A DNA stretch of 62,320 nt from Prolixibacteraceae bacterium (GTDB lineage: Bacteria > Bacteroidota > Bacteroidia > Bacteroidales > Prolixibacteraceae), in NCBI GenBank assembly GCA_028377305.1, contig JAONJW010000012.1, forward strand, positions 1 to 62,320, in the 5' to 3' direction. Below are positions 9,882-18,489 of the stretch, one piece after another. Position 1 is the stretch's first letter. The number at the start of each line of letters is the position of its first letter. The translations under genes and the position numbers were made by a program. Below the pieces are notes generated by a model that saw only the letters and a program-made list of their open reading frames with translations, was not told where the DNA came from and ran no database searches.

Positions 9882-10274
9882 TCAAAAGTATGATCTAGGA
9901 GGCCCATTATATACTGGGTACCAGTGATCATTTATTTCATGTCCTTTCTCTTCTAAAGAGATATTAATAACCTTTTTTCTTCGACATTTTATAATAATAC
10001 TTTTATAGTCATAAAAGGAGATCAGAAGTTTCTTTATTCTATGGTTCGATTTAATTGTGTAGCGTCCATCACAATCAGTAAAGGTCATATTGGGAGTCTC
10101 GTATTCATTTACTATCGCTCCCCACAAACTTTCCTGAGTGTCATTATGGTCTACTACTTTACCTGTAATCACATAGATGCGATCTTTTTTGGGGATTCTT
10201 TTAGAAAGTACAACTTCTTTGGTCAGCCCAATAAGCAGCATCGTAAGACATATGCGTGTTATCATTAATCTCAT
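9882..10274 (-). CDS. Small exported carboxypeptidase-regulatory-like domain protein
   Basis: 130 residues with a short hydrophobic N-terminus (MITRICLTMLLIGL) that may be a signal peptide. The body has the beta-sandwich pattern of the CarboxypepD_reg-like family: YVITGKVVDHNDTQESLWGAIVNEY, then TFTDCDGRYTIKS and a terminal ISLEEKG strand. Such domains are common in Bacteroidota surface proteins and sit at the start of TonB-dependent receptors; here it stands alone. It is convergent with the cytochrome operon. An alternative start is Met4 (10265). The precise role is unknown. Confidence 0.6.
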   Translation of the reverse strand: MRLMITRICLTMLLIGLTKEVVLSKRIPKKDRIYVITGKVVDHNDTQESLWGAIVNEYETPNMTFTDCDGRYTIKSNHRIKKLLISFYDYKSIIIKCRRKKVINISLEEKGHEINDHWYPVYNGPPRSYF

Positions 10275-10321
10275 TTATAGTATTAATGCTTTTAGGTTGT
10301 TGTGTAGGTCATCGTGTGAAT

Positions 10322-10358
10322 AAAAAAGCAGAGGCTGTCTCCAAGGAAACAGCCTCTG
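10322..10358 (-). terminator. Terminator of the nucleotide-sugar operon
   Basis: Perfect 10-bp stem CAGAGGCTGT/ACAGCCTCTG followed on the minus strand by GC and six T residues: a classic intrinsic terminator, 24 bases past the phosphohexomutase stop. Confidence 0.85.
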
Positions 10359-10382
10359 TTAACATTGTATTTAAAAAGGAGA

Positions 10383-12128
10383 TTAGATTCCAAGATCTTT
10401 CATCACCTCTTCGATTTTAGTCATCGCTTTTGCATCTGCTGTGTGATACTCATCACGAGAATTGATCTTATCTGTACACTCAAAGTAGAATTTGATCTTA
10501 GGCTCTGTTCCTGACGGACGAACCGAAACTTTCGTTCCATTCTCTGTAAAGAACTGTAATACGTTGGATGTGCTCTTGTAGTTCATCTTCTTTACTCCTC
10601 CCGAAACAAGATCTTTATCTTCTAGAGTAGAGTAATCTTTGATACGAACAAGTTTAGATCCACCAAGCGTTGCAGGAGGAGTTTCTCTAAAGTTCTTCAT
10701 CATCGCTTGAATCTCCTCCGCTCCAGTCTTCCCTTGACGTACGATATACTTCATGAACTCTTTAGAGAATCCATACTCAAGGTAGATGTCTTGAAGTAGT
10801 TCGAACAATGACTTCCCTTTGTCTTTTGCCCAAGCAGCAATCTCAGCCATCAATGCACATGCTGTTACAGCATCTTTATCTCGAACAAAGTCTGAAGGAA
10901 GGAATCCGAAACTCTCTTCTCCACCACCGATATAACGTTTTGTCGCTTCGTTGTCACGAATAACATCGGCAATAAACTTAAATCCTGTGTAGCTGTCGAA
11001 ATATTCAACATTGTTTGCTTCTGCAATCTTAGCAATTAGCTCACTTGTCACAATGGTTTTCACTACATACTCTTTCCCTGTGATTCTACCTAGCTCTCTG
11101 TTTCTAGCAATTAGATAGTAAGTGAAAAGAATACAAGTTTGGTTACCGTTAACAATAATGAATTTACCAGAATCGTCACGTACACAAACACCAATACGGT
11201 CCGAGTCTGGGTCTGTTGCCATCACTAGTTCTGCTCCTGTTTCCTCTGCCTTAGCAATAGCCATCTTCATTGCAGCAGCTTCTTCTGGATTTGGAGAAAC
11301 TACGGTAGGGAATTCGCCGCTTACAACATCTTGTTCAGGAACATTAATGATATTAGTGAATCCAAACTTTCTTAGTGCAGCTGGAACTATTTTATACCCT
11401 GTTCCGTGGATAGGAGTATAAACAATTTTCATGTCTTTATGACGCTCAATAGATTGAGGTGACATAGAGACTTCGTATGATGCATCAAGGAACTTTTGAT
11501 CCATCTCTTCTCCCATAATATGGATAAGATCTTTGTTTGGCTCAAATTTAATATCCTCCACTTTCACCTGACCTACTTCATCAATGATGTTCTTGTCGTG
11601 TGGGGATACAATCTGAGAACCATCGTTCCAGTATGCTTTATATCCATTGTACTCTTTAGGGTTGTGTGATGCAGTAATGATAATACCACTTTTACAACCT
11701 AACTCACGAATTGCATAAGACATCTCTGGTGTGGGACGTAGCGATTCGAAGATATAAACTTCAATACCATTTGCAGAGAAGATCCCAGCAGCGGTGTTCG
11801 AAAAATACTCACTATTATTACGACAGTCGTACCCAATAGCTACTTTGATCTTTTCCCCTTCTGGATATGTTTTCTTCAAATAGTTTGACAGTCCTTGGGT
11901 TGCGGCTCCTACAGTATAACGGTTCATTCTGTTTGAACCAGGCCCCATAATTCCTCGAAGACCACCAGTACCGAATTCAAGATCTTTATAGAAAGATTCG
12001 ATCAGGTCCGTATTATCTTCGTTGTCCATCATTTTTTTGATAGCTTCTTTTGTTTCTTGGTCGTAAGGTCCTTCAAGCCATTGGTTAGCTTTCGCTTCAA
12101 CCATAGATAAAATGTCCATATTACTCAT
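10383..12128 (-). CDS. Phosphoglucomutase/phosphomannomutase family phosphohexomutase
   Basis: 581 residues, the size of the long Bacteroidota/Firmicutes alpha-phosphohexomutases. It carries the catalytic serine loop TASHNPKEYNGYK, the metal-binding loop ATDPDSDRIGV, the sugar-binding loop GGGEESFG and the C-terminal phosphate-binding loop RPSGTEPKIKFY. It interconverts hexose 1- and 6-phosphates (glucose most likely, mannose possible). It is the last gene of a minus-strand operon, 7 bases after the RmlD-like gene, which suits supply of sugar 1-phosphates for nucleotide-sugar synthesis. Met4 is a possible alternative start. Confidence 0.93.
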   Translation of the reverse strand: MSNMDILSMVEAKANQWLEGPYDQETKEAIKKMMDNEDNTDLIESFYKDLEFGTGGLRGIMGPGSNRMNRYTVGAATQGLSNYLKKTYPEGEKIKVAIGYDCRNNSEYFSNTAAGIFSANGIEVYIFESLRPTPEMSYAIRELGCKSGIIITASHNPKEYNGYKAYWNDGSQIVSPHDKNIIDEVGQVKVEDIKFEPNKDLIHIMGEEMDQKFLDASYEVSMSPQSIERHKDMKIVYTPIHGTGYKIVPAALRKFGFTNIINVPEQDVVSGEFPTVVSPNPEEAAAMKMAIAKAEETGAELVMATDPDSDRIGVCVRDDSGKFIIVNGNQTCILFTYYLIARNRELGRITGKEYVVKTIVTSELIAKIAEANNVEYFDSYTGFKFIADVIRDNEATKRYIGGGEESFGFLPSDFVRDKDAVTACALMAEIAAWAKDKGKSLFELLQDIYLEYGFSKEFMKYIVRQGKTGAEEIQAMMKNFRETPPATLGGSKLVRIKDYSTLEDKDLVSGGVKKMNYKSTSNVLQFFTENGTKVSVRPSGTEPKIKFYFECTDKINSRDEYHTADAKAMTKIEEVMKDLGI

Positions 12129-12135
12129 TTTTGTG

Positions 12136-13023
12136 TTAGTTTCTTATATTTAGATTAAATTGCTCTATACAATTTAAGAGACTACTCTTCCATTCTGGAA
12201 TTTTGATCCCAAAAGTAAATTTAATTTTTGTCTTATCTAATACTGCATATTTTGGTCGTTGTGCAGGACGCACAAACTGTTCTGTAGAAACAGGGTGTAT
12301 CGCGCAAGTTATACCATTGTTTTTAAATATTTCATGAGCAAAGTCACACCACGTTGTTTCTCCTTCGTTGCTAAAGTGATATATACCGTATTTTTCAGTC
12401 GTAGCGGTGTCTAGTTTATTTGATATTGAGACAATTGTCAGTGCTAAATCTTTAACGTATGTAGGAGTGCCAAATTGATCATTAACCACAGAAATTTTAT
12501 CTTTCTCTCTTCCCAATCTTACCATGGTAGTGAAAAAATTTGCATGGCATGCATCGTATAACCATGATGTACGAATTATGATACTTTTTGTATGATTTTT
12601 TAATAAAGCGATCTCTCCATCAACCTTTGTTTTGCCATATACTGATACTGGACTGGTTGGGTCGGTTTCGCGATATGGAATACTCCCTTCACCACTAAAT
12701 ACATAGTCCGTAGAGATATGAATCACCTCAATATCATCTCTCTTGGCAACCTCTGCAATATGATTTAACGCCAAATGATTTATTTTGTTCGCAATTTCTT
12801 TCTCAGTCTCCGCCATATCTACAGCAGTATAGGCTGCAGTGTTAATTATCAAGTCAATATGATGTTTGTCTACAACCTGTGATATGGAATGTATGTTTGT
12901 AATATCACATTCTGACTTGTTTAAGCAGTATACATTGTTGTTATGAGTTTGAGCAAACTCCTCCTTAAGATGGCTGGCAAGCATGCCATCCCCTCCAGTG
13001 ATCAATATATTTCTCTTTGTCAT
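12136..13023 (-). CDS. rfbD: dTDP-4-dehydrorhamnose reductase (RmlD-like)
   Basis: 295 residues. It has the Rossmann NAD(P)H loop ILITGGDGMLASHL, the substrate region STDYVFSGEGSIPYRETDPTSPVSVYGKTKVDGE with the catalytic YGKTK (YxxxK) motif, and RTSWLY, all typical of RmlD. It would catalyse the last step to dTDP-L-rhamnose. Its ATG overlaps the stop codon of the upstream decarboxylase gene by one base (TAATG). The other dTDP-rhamnose genes (rmlA, B, C) are not in this window, so a related 4-keto-sugar reduction is also possible. Family call firm, exact substrate moderate. Confidence 0.85.
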   Translation of the reverse strand: MTKRNILITGGDGMLASHLKEEFAQTHNNNVYCLNKSECDITNIHSISQVVDKHHIDLIINTAAYTAVDMAETEKEIANKINHLALNHIAEVAKRDDIEVIHISTDYVFSGEGSIPYRETDPTSPVSVYGKTKVDGEIALLKNHTKSIIIRTSWLYDACHANFFTTMVRLGREKDKISVVNDQFGTPTYVKDLALTIVSISNKLDTATTEKYGIYHFSNEGETTWCDFAHEIFKNNGITCAIHPVSTEQFVRPAQRPKYAVLDKTKIKFTFGIKIPEWKSSLLNCIEQFNLNIRN

Positions 13024-13967
13024 TATCTATTCTTAAAGTACGCAATTGTCTTTGCTAACCCCTCGTCTAACGAGACCTTAGGTTTCCAGTTGTCTAGATG
13101 TTTTTGTGCTAGGGCAATGTCCGGTTGGCGCTGGCTTGGGTCGTCTTCTGGTTTGGGAAGGAAGATTATTTTTGACTTAGTGTTGGTTTGTTTGATGACC
13201 TTTTCAGCAAGTTCTAACATAGAAAACTCGATTGGATTCCCTATGTTGATGGGCCCTTGAATGGTATTATCACTATTCATCATACGCACCATGGCTTCAA
13301 TCAAGTCATCCACATATTGAAAACTACGGGTCTGTCTGCCGTCTCCGTATATTGTGATATCTTCTCCGTTCAATGCTTGACATACAAAATTAGAGATAAC
13401 CCTTCCATCGTTAGGTTGCATCTTCGGTCCGTATGTATTAAAAATGCGTATGATCTTAATATCTACCCCGTTCTGTTGATAGTAGTTTACAAAGAGTGAT
13501 TCCGCACACCTTTTTCCTTCATCATAACATGAACGTGGTCCAATAGGATTTACATTTCCCCAGTAGTCTTCTGTTTGTGGATGGATAAAAGGATCTCCAT
13601 ATACTTCGGAAGTGGAAGCTTGTAGTATCTTAGCATAATTTCTTTTTGCCAATCCTAGCATATTGATGGCACCCATCACCGATGTCTTAATGGTTTTAAT
13701 CGGATTCTGCTGATAGTGAATAGGAGATGCCGGACATGCCAAATTGTATATCTGATCTACCTCAATAAAAAAAGGCATGGTGATATCGTGACGAATTAGT
13801 TCAAAATATGGATTGTCAAGCAGATGGATGATGTTGTCTTTATTTCCCGTAAAGAAATTATCCAAACAATACACTTCGTGCCCGTCATCTAATAGCCTTT
13901 CACATAGATGTGAGCCAATAAAACCTGCTCCTCCCGTGACAAGAATCTTCTTTCGTTGTATAACCAT
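13023..13967 (-). CDS. UDP-glucuronate decarboxylase (UDP-xylose synthase)
   Basis: 314 residues from the ATG at 13967; a longer frame to 14012 would need a TTG and adds 15 residues before the Rossmann start. Motifs: [18 protein letters not shown], the [20 protein letters not shown] region, and [10 protein letters not shown] with catalytic Tyr and Lys. These are diagnostic of UXS-type enzymes that convert UDP-glucuronate to UDP-xylose. Length fits the family. It heads the operon with the RmlD-like reductase and phosphohexomutase, implying synthesis of nucleotide sugars for a surface glycan or exopolysaccharide. No promoter with both boxes was recognised. Confidence 0.92.
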   Translation of the reverse strand: MVIQRKKILVTGGAGFIGSHLCERLLDDGHEVYCLDNFFTGNKDNIIHLLDNPYFELIRHDITMPFFIEVDQIYNLACPASPIHYQQNPIKTIKTSVMGAINMLGLAKRNYAKILQASTSEVYGDPFIHPQTEDYWGNVNPIGPRSCYDEGKRCAESLFVNYYQQNGVDIKIIRIFNTYGPKMQPNDGRVISNFVCQALNGEDITIYGDGRQTRSFQYVDDLIEAMVRMMNSDNTIQGPINIGNPIEFSMLELAEKVIKQTNTKSKIIFLPKPEDDPSQRQPDIALAQKHLDNWKPKVSLDEGLAKTIAYFKNR

Positions 13968-14012
13968 TGTATAATAGTGCTGTTTAGAAACTCTTAAATT
14001 CTTAAACTCCAA

Positions 14013-14747
14013 AAGTAGAAACGGAATCTTTTCGTCTTATCAAATGGGAGTGCATCATGAAAAAACTCCTGAAATCCCCTTTGAAAAATAGATGCCGCTC
14101 TTTCATTATGGTAAAAATACAAATTATTCTTTAAATATTTGACCAAACTAGGTTGCTAAGAATGCCCACTGTAAGTTTGATATTGCCTCTGTATTCAACC
14201 AACTAAGTCGTTTTGTGTCGTTTTGTATCTCGTATAAAAGAGGGGCGTTCCGCTTGCATAACACGACAATAAACAAGAGGTGGATACTATGAGTGAAGAG
14301 CTGTAATGATGAATTCTCAAAAGGATTTATACATCTTTGGGAAAGCAATTATCTCTTACTCCTGAGATCTAGAGCGCTCCCATTTGACGTATTTTAGGGG
14401 GAGGAAGGTAACATCGTCTTGCTATTGTGTTGGATATTCTCTTTCGCCATAACGCTTGATGAACCCCCTTAGTTGTAGCGTTTGATATTCTCTCATTGTA
14501 AAGATGTTATGTCTTGTTACTTAACCAGGTGGTAGTCCTTTGATAATTGTCATCAAGCAAACAGCATATTGCCAGTGGGATGCGTTCTGATAATATCAAT
14601 CTGTCGACGTTGTATTAACAATTCGATTTAGCGACCTATTATTTCCCTCCTCTCTTTGATGTTGTTGATACTGTTTCAAGGTTTATACACTGTTTTTATG
14701 ATTGGAGGATCACGAAAACAACATAACCATTACTTGGGGGGTTAAAT
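14013..14747. other. Long non-coding stretch upstream of rpsA
   Basis: About 735 bases without a convincing gene. Frames are short and show no family features. GATATTCTCT occurs twice 52 bases apart (about 14433 and 14489), which may hint at a decayed repeat. No transposase remnant was recognised. The palindromic element follows directly. Confidence 0.5.
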
Positions 14748-14934
14748 AGGTACCTGATAGGGGTCAGACAGGTGTCAAACAGGGAATTGCTTCATACTTT
14801 CTTCGAGGATAGTTCATATTTGGTTCGACATTTTTGTCAAAAAGATGAGGCAAGTATGAACTATCCTCGAAGAAAGTATGACTTATCGCCTTATTAGGTA
14901 CCTGTTTGACCCCTGTTTGACCCGTGTGAAGTGC
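14748..14934. repeat. Large palindromic intergenic element
   Basis: A perfect 26-bp inverted repeat (14793-14818 with 14855-14880, arm beginning CATACTTTCTTCGAGG) surrounds a 36-base centre that itself holds GACATTTTTGTC. Outside the arms lie AGGTACCT on each side (14748-14755 and 14896-14903) and GTTTGACCC-type motifs in opposite orientation: GTCAGACAGG/GTCAAACAGG on the left and TGTTTGACCC twice (14903-14923) on the right. No reading frame fits it. It may be a MITE, a REP-like element or a recombination/regulatory site. Confidence 0.7.
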
Positions 14935-15026
14935 TTTGTGGGGCTTGGTATCTATGTTTTAAAGAGAGAAGGCTAGGGAAGAGGGGGTAGAGAAATCGTA
15001 TTTAGATGAAAATAAAAGCATAAAAG

Positions 15027-15057
15027 TTGTGTGATTTGGGAGAAATGCGTAATTTTG
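15027..15057 (+). promoter_or_regulatory. Bacteroidota-type promoter of rpsA
   Basis: TTG at 15027-15029 and TAATTTTG at 15050-15057, 20 bases apart, match the Bacteroidota -33 TTTG / -7 TAnnTTTG consensus. The start codon of rpsA is 53 bases past the -7 box. The leader between them is AT-rich and has no Shine-Dalgarno sequence. Confidence 0.55.
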
Positions 15058-15110
15058 CGCCGATTTACACTATATAAAGTCTAATTTATTAATAGAATTA
15101 AGAAAATTAA

Positions 15111-16937
15111 ATGAGCGAAAATTTAGAAAACAAGGCTGTTGAGGCAACTGAGGAAGTTAAGACTCAAGTTGTTGCTCACGAGGAGTTTGATTGGGATGCG
15201 TACGAAGCTGGTGAAACTGTTGTAACAGACAAAGAACTAGAAGCAATGTACGATAATACTTTGTCTGCACTACAAGAGAAAGAAGTAGTTGACGGTAAAG
15301 TTATCTCAATGAACAAGCGTGAAGTTGTTGTAAACATTGGCTACAAGTCGGATGGTATCGTTTCTTTGAACGAATTCCGTTATAACCCAGAATTGACTGT
15401 GGATGACGAAGTAGAGGTTTACGTTGAGAGCCTTGAAGACAAGAAGGGCCAATTGGTTCTTTCTCACAAAAAAGCACGTTCACTACGTAGTTGGGATCGT
15501 GTAAATGCTGCTCTAGAAAACGACGAGATCATCAAAGGTTTCATCAAGTGTCGTACAAAAGGTGGTATGATCGTTGACGTATTCGGAATTGAGGCATTCT
15601 TGCCAGGTTCTCAAATTGACGTGAAGCCTATCCGTGATTACGATATCTATGTAGGTAAAACAATGGAGTTCAAAGTGGTGAAAATTAACCACGAGTTCCG
15701 TAACGTTGTTGTATCTCACAAAGCACTTATCGAAGCTGAGCTTGAACAACAGAAGAAAGAGATCATCTCTAAGCTTGAAAAAGGACAAGTTCTTGAAGGA
15801 ACTGTTAAGAACATCACTTCTTACGGTGTATTCATCGACCTTGGTGGCGTAGACGGACTTATCCACATCACTGACCTTTCATGGGGTCGCGTGAACCACC
15901 CAAGCGAGATCGTAGAACTTGATCAGAAGATCAACGTTGTTATTCTTGACTTCGATGATGACAAGAAACGTATTGCTCTTGGATTGAAACAATTGACTGC
16001 TCACCCATGGGATCAACTAGATACTGAATTGAAAGTTGGTGATCATGTTAAAGGTAAAGTAGTTGTGATGGCAGATTATGGTGCATTCGTAGAGATTGCT
16101 CCTGGTGTAGAAGGTTTGATCCACGTATCAGAAATGAGCTGGAGCCAACACCTACGTTCTGCTCAAGACTTCATGAAAGTTGGAGACGAAGTAGAAGCAC
16201 AAATTTTGACTCTAGATCGCGACGAGCGTAAGATGTCTCTAGGTATCAAACAACTTAAAAACGATCCTTGGGCTCAAATCGAAGAGAAGTATAGCGTTGG
16301 TACTAAGCATGCAGCGAAAGTACGTAACTTCACTAACTTCGGTGTGTTTGTTGAGATCGAAGAGGGAGTTGATGGATTGATCCACATCTCAGACCTTAGC
16401 TGGACTAAGAAGATCAAGCACCCATCAGAGTTCACTTCAATTGGAGCTGAGATCGAGGTTGTAGTATTGGATATCGATAAAGATAACCGTCGTCTAAGCC
16501 TAGGTCACAAGCAACTAGAAGAGAATCCATGGGATGTATTCGAAACTATCTTCACTGTTGATTCAGTACACGAAGGAACTGTAATCGATATCTTCGACAA
16601 AGGTGCTGTTATCGCATTACCTTACGGAGTTGAAGGATTTGCTACGCCACGTCACCTTGTAAAAGAGGACGGAGCACAAGTTAAAGTTGACGAGAAACTA
16701 GAATTCAAAGTAATCGAGTTCTCTAAATCAGCTAAGCGTATCATCCTTTCTCACTCACGTGTATTCGAAGATGTTAAACGTGCAGAAGATCGTGCTAAGA
16801 AATCAGCAGCAGCGAAAACAGCCAAGAAAGGTATGCAACAAGTGAAAGAAAACTTGGAGAAAACAACTCTAGGTGATATTACTGATCTTGCAGCTCTTAA
16901 ATCACAAATGGAAGAAGACGAAAAAGGAGATAAGTAA
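15111..16937 (+). CDS. rpsA: 30S ribosomal protein S1
   Basis: 608 residues with six S1 (OB-fold) domains in a row, beginning near residues 57, 137, 225, 310, 396 and 482; domains 3-5 show the clear pattern G-x-V-x(5)-GVF(V/I)x(6)-GLIH(I/V)S(E/D)(M/L)SW. The N-terminus is acidic and the C-terminus is charged and lysine/glutamate-rich, as in Bacteroidota S1. It binds mRNA on the 30S subunit and aids translation initiation, which matters in a phylum with few Shine-Dalgarno signals. The sequence shows codon use typical of a highly expressed gene (regular GTT/GAA/AAG use, few rare codons). It is monocistronic, with its own promoter and terminator. Confidence 0.97.
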   Translation: MSENLENKAVEATEEVKTQVVAHEEFDWDAYEAGETVVTDKELEAMYDNTLSALQEKEVVDGKVISMNKREVVVNIGYKSDGIVSLNEFRYNPELTVDDEVEVYVESLEDKKGQLVLSHKKARSLRSWDRVNAALENDEIIKGFIKCRTKGGMIVDVFGIEAFLPGSQIDVKPIRDYDIYVGKTMEFKVVKINHEFRNVVVSHKALIEAELEQQKKEIISKLEKGQVLEGTVKNITSYGVFIDLGGVDGLIHITDLSWGRVNHPSEIVELDQKINVVILDFDDDKKRIALGLKQLTAHPWDQLDTELKVGDHVKGKVVVMADYGAFVEIAPGVEGLIHVSEMSWSQHLRSAQDFMKVGDEVEAQILTLDRDERKMSLGIKQLKNDPWAQIEEKYSVGTKHAAKVRNFTNFGVFVEIEEGVDGLIHISDLSWTKKIKHPSEFTSIGAEIEVVVLDIDKDNRRLSLGHKQLEENPWDVFETIFTVDSVHEGTVIDIFDKGAVIALPYGVEGFATPRHLVKEDGAQVKVDEKLEFKVIEFSKSAKRIILSHSRVFEDVKRAEDRAKKSAAAKTAKKGMQQVKENLEKTTLGDITDLAALKSQMEEDEKGDK

Positions 16938-16982
16938 TTAACTCTTTAAAGTCTGTATCCTGCGGGATTTGTAGATAATATT

Positions 16983-17018
16983 AATAGGTTGTTTCTTACG
17001 AGAGACAACCTATTTTTT
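16983..17018 (+). terminator. Terminator of rpsA
   Basis: Fourteen-base-pair stem AATAGGTTGTTTCT with AGAGACAACCTATT (one G-T pair) and seven T residues in a row right after: a textbook intrinsic terminator 46 bases after the rpsA stop. It lies immediately before rnz, so rnz needs its own promoter or read-through. Confidence 0.88.
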
Positions 17019-17035
17019 TGATAAAAAAGCAGATT

Positions 17036-17956
17036 ATGAGAGAACCTATAACGGTTACAATCTTAGGCTCAGGTTCAGCGGTACCTACGCCTCGCAGAAA
17101 TACCTCTGCTCAGATTCTTTCGATCAATGAAGTGCCATATTTGATTGATTGTGGTGAAGGGACGCAGACACAGATGCTTCGCTATGGGGTGAAGCAGTCG
17201 AGAATTACAGCAGTGTTTATTTCTCATCATCATGGAGATCATATTCTAGGTTTATATGGAATGTTGTCTACATTTAATCTTATTGGCCGTACCAAGCCTC
17301 TGCATATTTATGCCCCATCGGAGGTGCAACGCTACTTTATGTTGCAGAAGGAGTTCTTTGGAGAAGTGTTCGATTATGATATTGTTTTTCACCCTTTGAG
17401 TTTCAAGGGGATAAAACTGATATATGAGGATAAACGTATGGTGGTGCATTCGTTTCCTTTGAAACATAAAGTCGGATGCTGTGGCTTCCTTTTTGAAGAG
17501 AAAGCCAAGGAAGCGAATATTAAAAAGTCGGCCATTGAGACCTATGAGTTAACCATAAAGGATATTGTGGCAGTGAAAGCGGGAGCTGACCATGTATTGC
17601 CTGATGGTCGTGTGATTCCAAATGATCGAATGGTGATTCAACCAGAGGTGCCGAGGAAATATATCTACTGCACAGATACAGCTCCATGTATAGATCAATA
17701 TGAAGAACTAAAGGGGGTGGACCTATTGTATCATGAGGCTACTTTTGATAAGCAGCAAACCTTGTTGGCTAAGAAGACAGGTCATAGTACAACAACCCAA
17801 GCGGCCACTGTGGCTCGTAATTTAGAGGTAAAGAAGTTGATTTTAGGTCATTTCTCGAGTCGATATAAAGATCTCTCTCCTCTATTAGCAGAAGCTAAAG
17901 CGGTTTTCCCAGAGAGCTATATCGTTCAAGATGGGGAGACTTACACTATTGATTGA
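17036..17956 (+). CDS. rnz: Ribonuclease Z
   Basis: 306 residues from the ATG at 17036; the longer frame starts at a TTG inside the rpsA terminator and is unlikely. It has the metallo-beta-lactamase motif HHHGDH (64-69), the opening ITVTILGSGSAVPTPRRNTSAQ, and the C-terminal LILGHFSSRYKD with ILYCTD-type (YIYCTDTAP) and YHEATF segments that mark tRNase Z of about 305 residues. It is the zinc endonuclease that trims the 3' trailer of tRNA precursors. It sits alone between two terminators. Confidence 0.95.
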   Translation: MREPITVTILGSGSAVPTPRRNTSAQILSINEVPYLIDCGEGTQTQMLRYGVKQSRITAVFISHHHGDHILGLYGMLSTFNLIGRTKPLHIYAPSEVQRYFMLQKEFFGEVFDYDIVFHPLSFKGIKLIYEDKRMVVHSFPLKHKVGCCGFLFEEKAKEANIKKSAIETYELTIKDIVAVKAGADHVLPDGRVIPNDRMVIQPEVPRKYIYCTDTAPCIDQYEELKGVDLLYHEATFDKQQTLLAKKTGHSTTTQAATVARNLEVKKLILGHFSSRYKDLSPLLAEAKAVFPESYIVQDGETYTID

Positions 17957-17992
17957 TCTTCTGGTTTAGAACGAATCTTAGATTGATTCGAG

Positions 17993-18033
17993 AAAATTGC
18001 ATCGCTTTTTTAAGAGAGTGATGCAATTTTTTT
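17993..18033 (+). terminator. Terminator of rnz
   Basis: Stem AAAATTGCATCGCT with AGTGATGCAATTTT, 10-base T-rich loop and seven T residues: a strong intrinsic terminator 37 bases after the rnz stop. Confidence 0.85.
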
Positions 18034-18078
18034 ATTGACTATATTGGACGGAAGGGATCAGGCAATATATTAGGGGGG

Positions 18079-18137
18079 CTATGCATATATCTTAGTTAAA
18101 CGATATAGGAAAAATGGTATAGGATCTGATCATCTAT
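18079..18137 (-). pseudogene. Fragment of ISAon1-like transposase, C-terminus only
   Basis: On the minus strand the codons read D-P-IPFFLYRLTKIYA-stop, which I recognise as the C-terminal tail of ISAon1-group (ISL3-like) transposases. The 20 bases past the stop (GCCTGATC preceded by an AT-rich stretch) match those behind the larger transposase remnant at 40643. An in-frame stop lies just upstream of the match and the rest of the gene is missing. It is a terminal scar of an old insertion. Confidence 0.6.
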
Positions 18138-18139
18138 TA

Positions 18140-18430
18140 ACGTTGGATTGCGTGGTTTGTGCCAATGTCTTGACACGCCGTGCGATATGGACGATGGGAA
18201 TAACGGTACGCAGGAAGGAAAAGAACCACAAAGACACGGAGGGTTGAAGCGCAAGGGATAGCACACAGATGAAACAGATTTTTTATTGATGGTGTCGTAG
18301 TGTGCCGTGCTGGAGCTCGGCGATCCCAGCGTTTGATGTGTACATCACGCCTGTACGAGGTCATAGAGTTGCTTGGTAAAGACGCGATGTTCGCGTCTCA
18401 AATGGGTTAGAAGGTTGTCGTATTATTGTA
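18140..18430. repeat. Intergenic graveyard with dispersed repeat segment
   Basis: No gene seen. Bases about 18228-18282 (ACCACAAAGACACGGAGG, GGTTGAAGCGCAAGGGATAG, CACAGATGAAACAGATT) recur in inverted orientation near 62178-62256. Such CCACAAAGACACGGAGG and CACAGATGAAACAGATT strings are a known kind of dispersed intergenic repeat in several phyla. A small perfect hairpin GACGCGA-TGT-TCGCGTC lies at about 18382-18398. Confidence 0.6.
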
Positions 18431-18468
18431 GGCTTTGTTTGTACGAACGCATTCGCACAAACAAAGCC
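18431..18468. repeat. Strong GC-clamped hairpin downstream of the MutS-like gene
   Basis: Twelve-bp perfect stem GGCTTTGTTTGT/ACAAACAAAGCC with an inner CGAA/TTCG continuation. There is no T run on either side, but its place 22 bases past the minus-strand MutS-like stop suggests transcript ending or 3'-end protection. Confidence 0.5.
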
Positions 18469-18489
18469 GTATTAGATATGGAATCATTA

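Noticed and set aside
13968-14012. TTG-started extension of the UDP-glucuronate decarboxylase
   Set aside because: It precedes the Rossmann start by 15 residues and the ATG at 13967 gives the family length.
14148-14348. Minus-strand frame of 66 codons
   Set aside because: No motif, no start signal, and unlike the gene codon pattern.
14748-14934. Terminator or CRISPR repeat reading of the palindrome
   Set aside because: There is no gene directly upstream, no T tract and only one unit.
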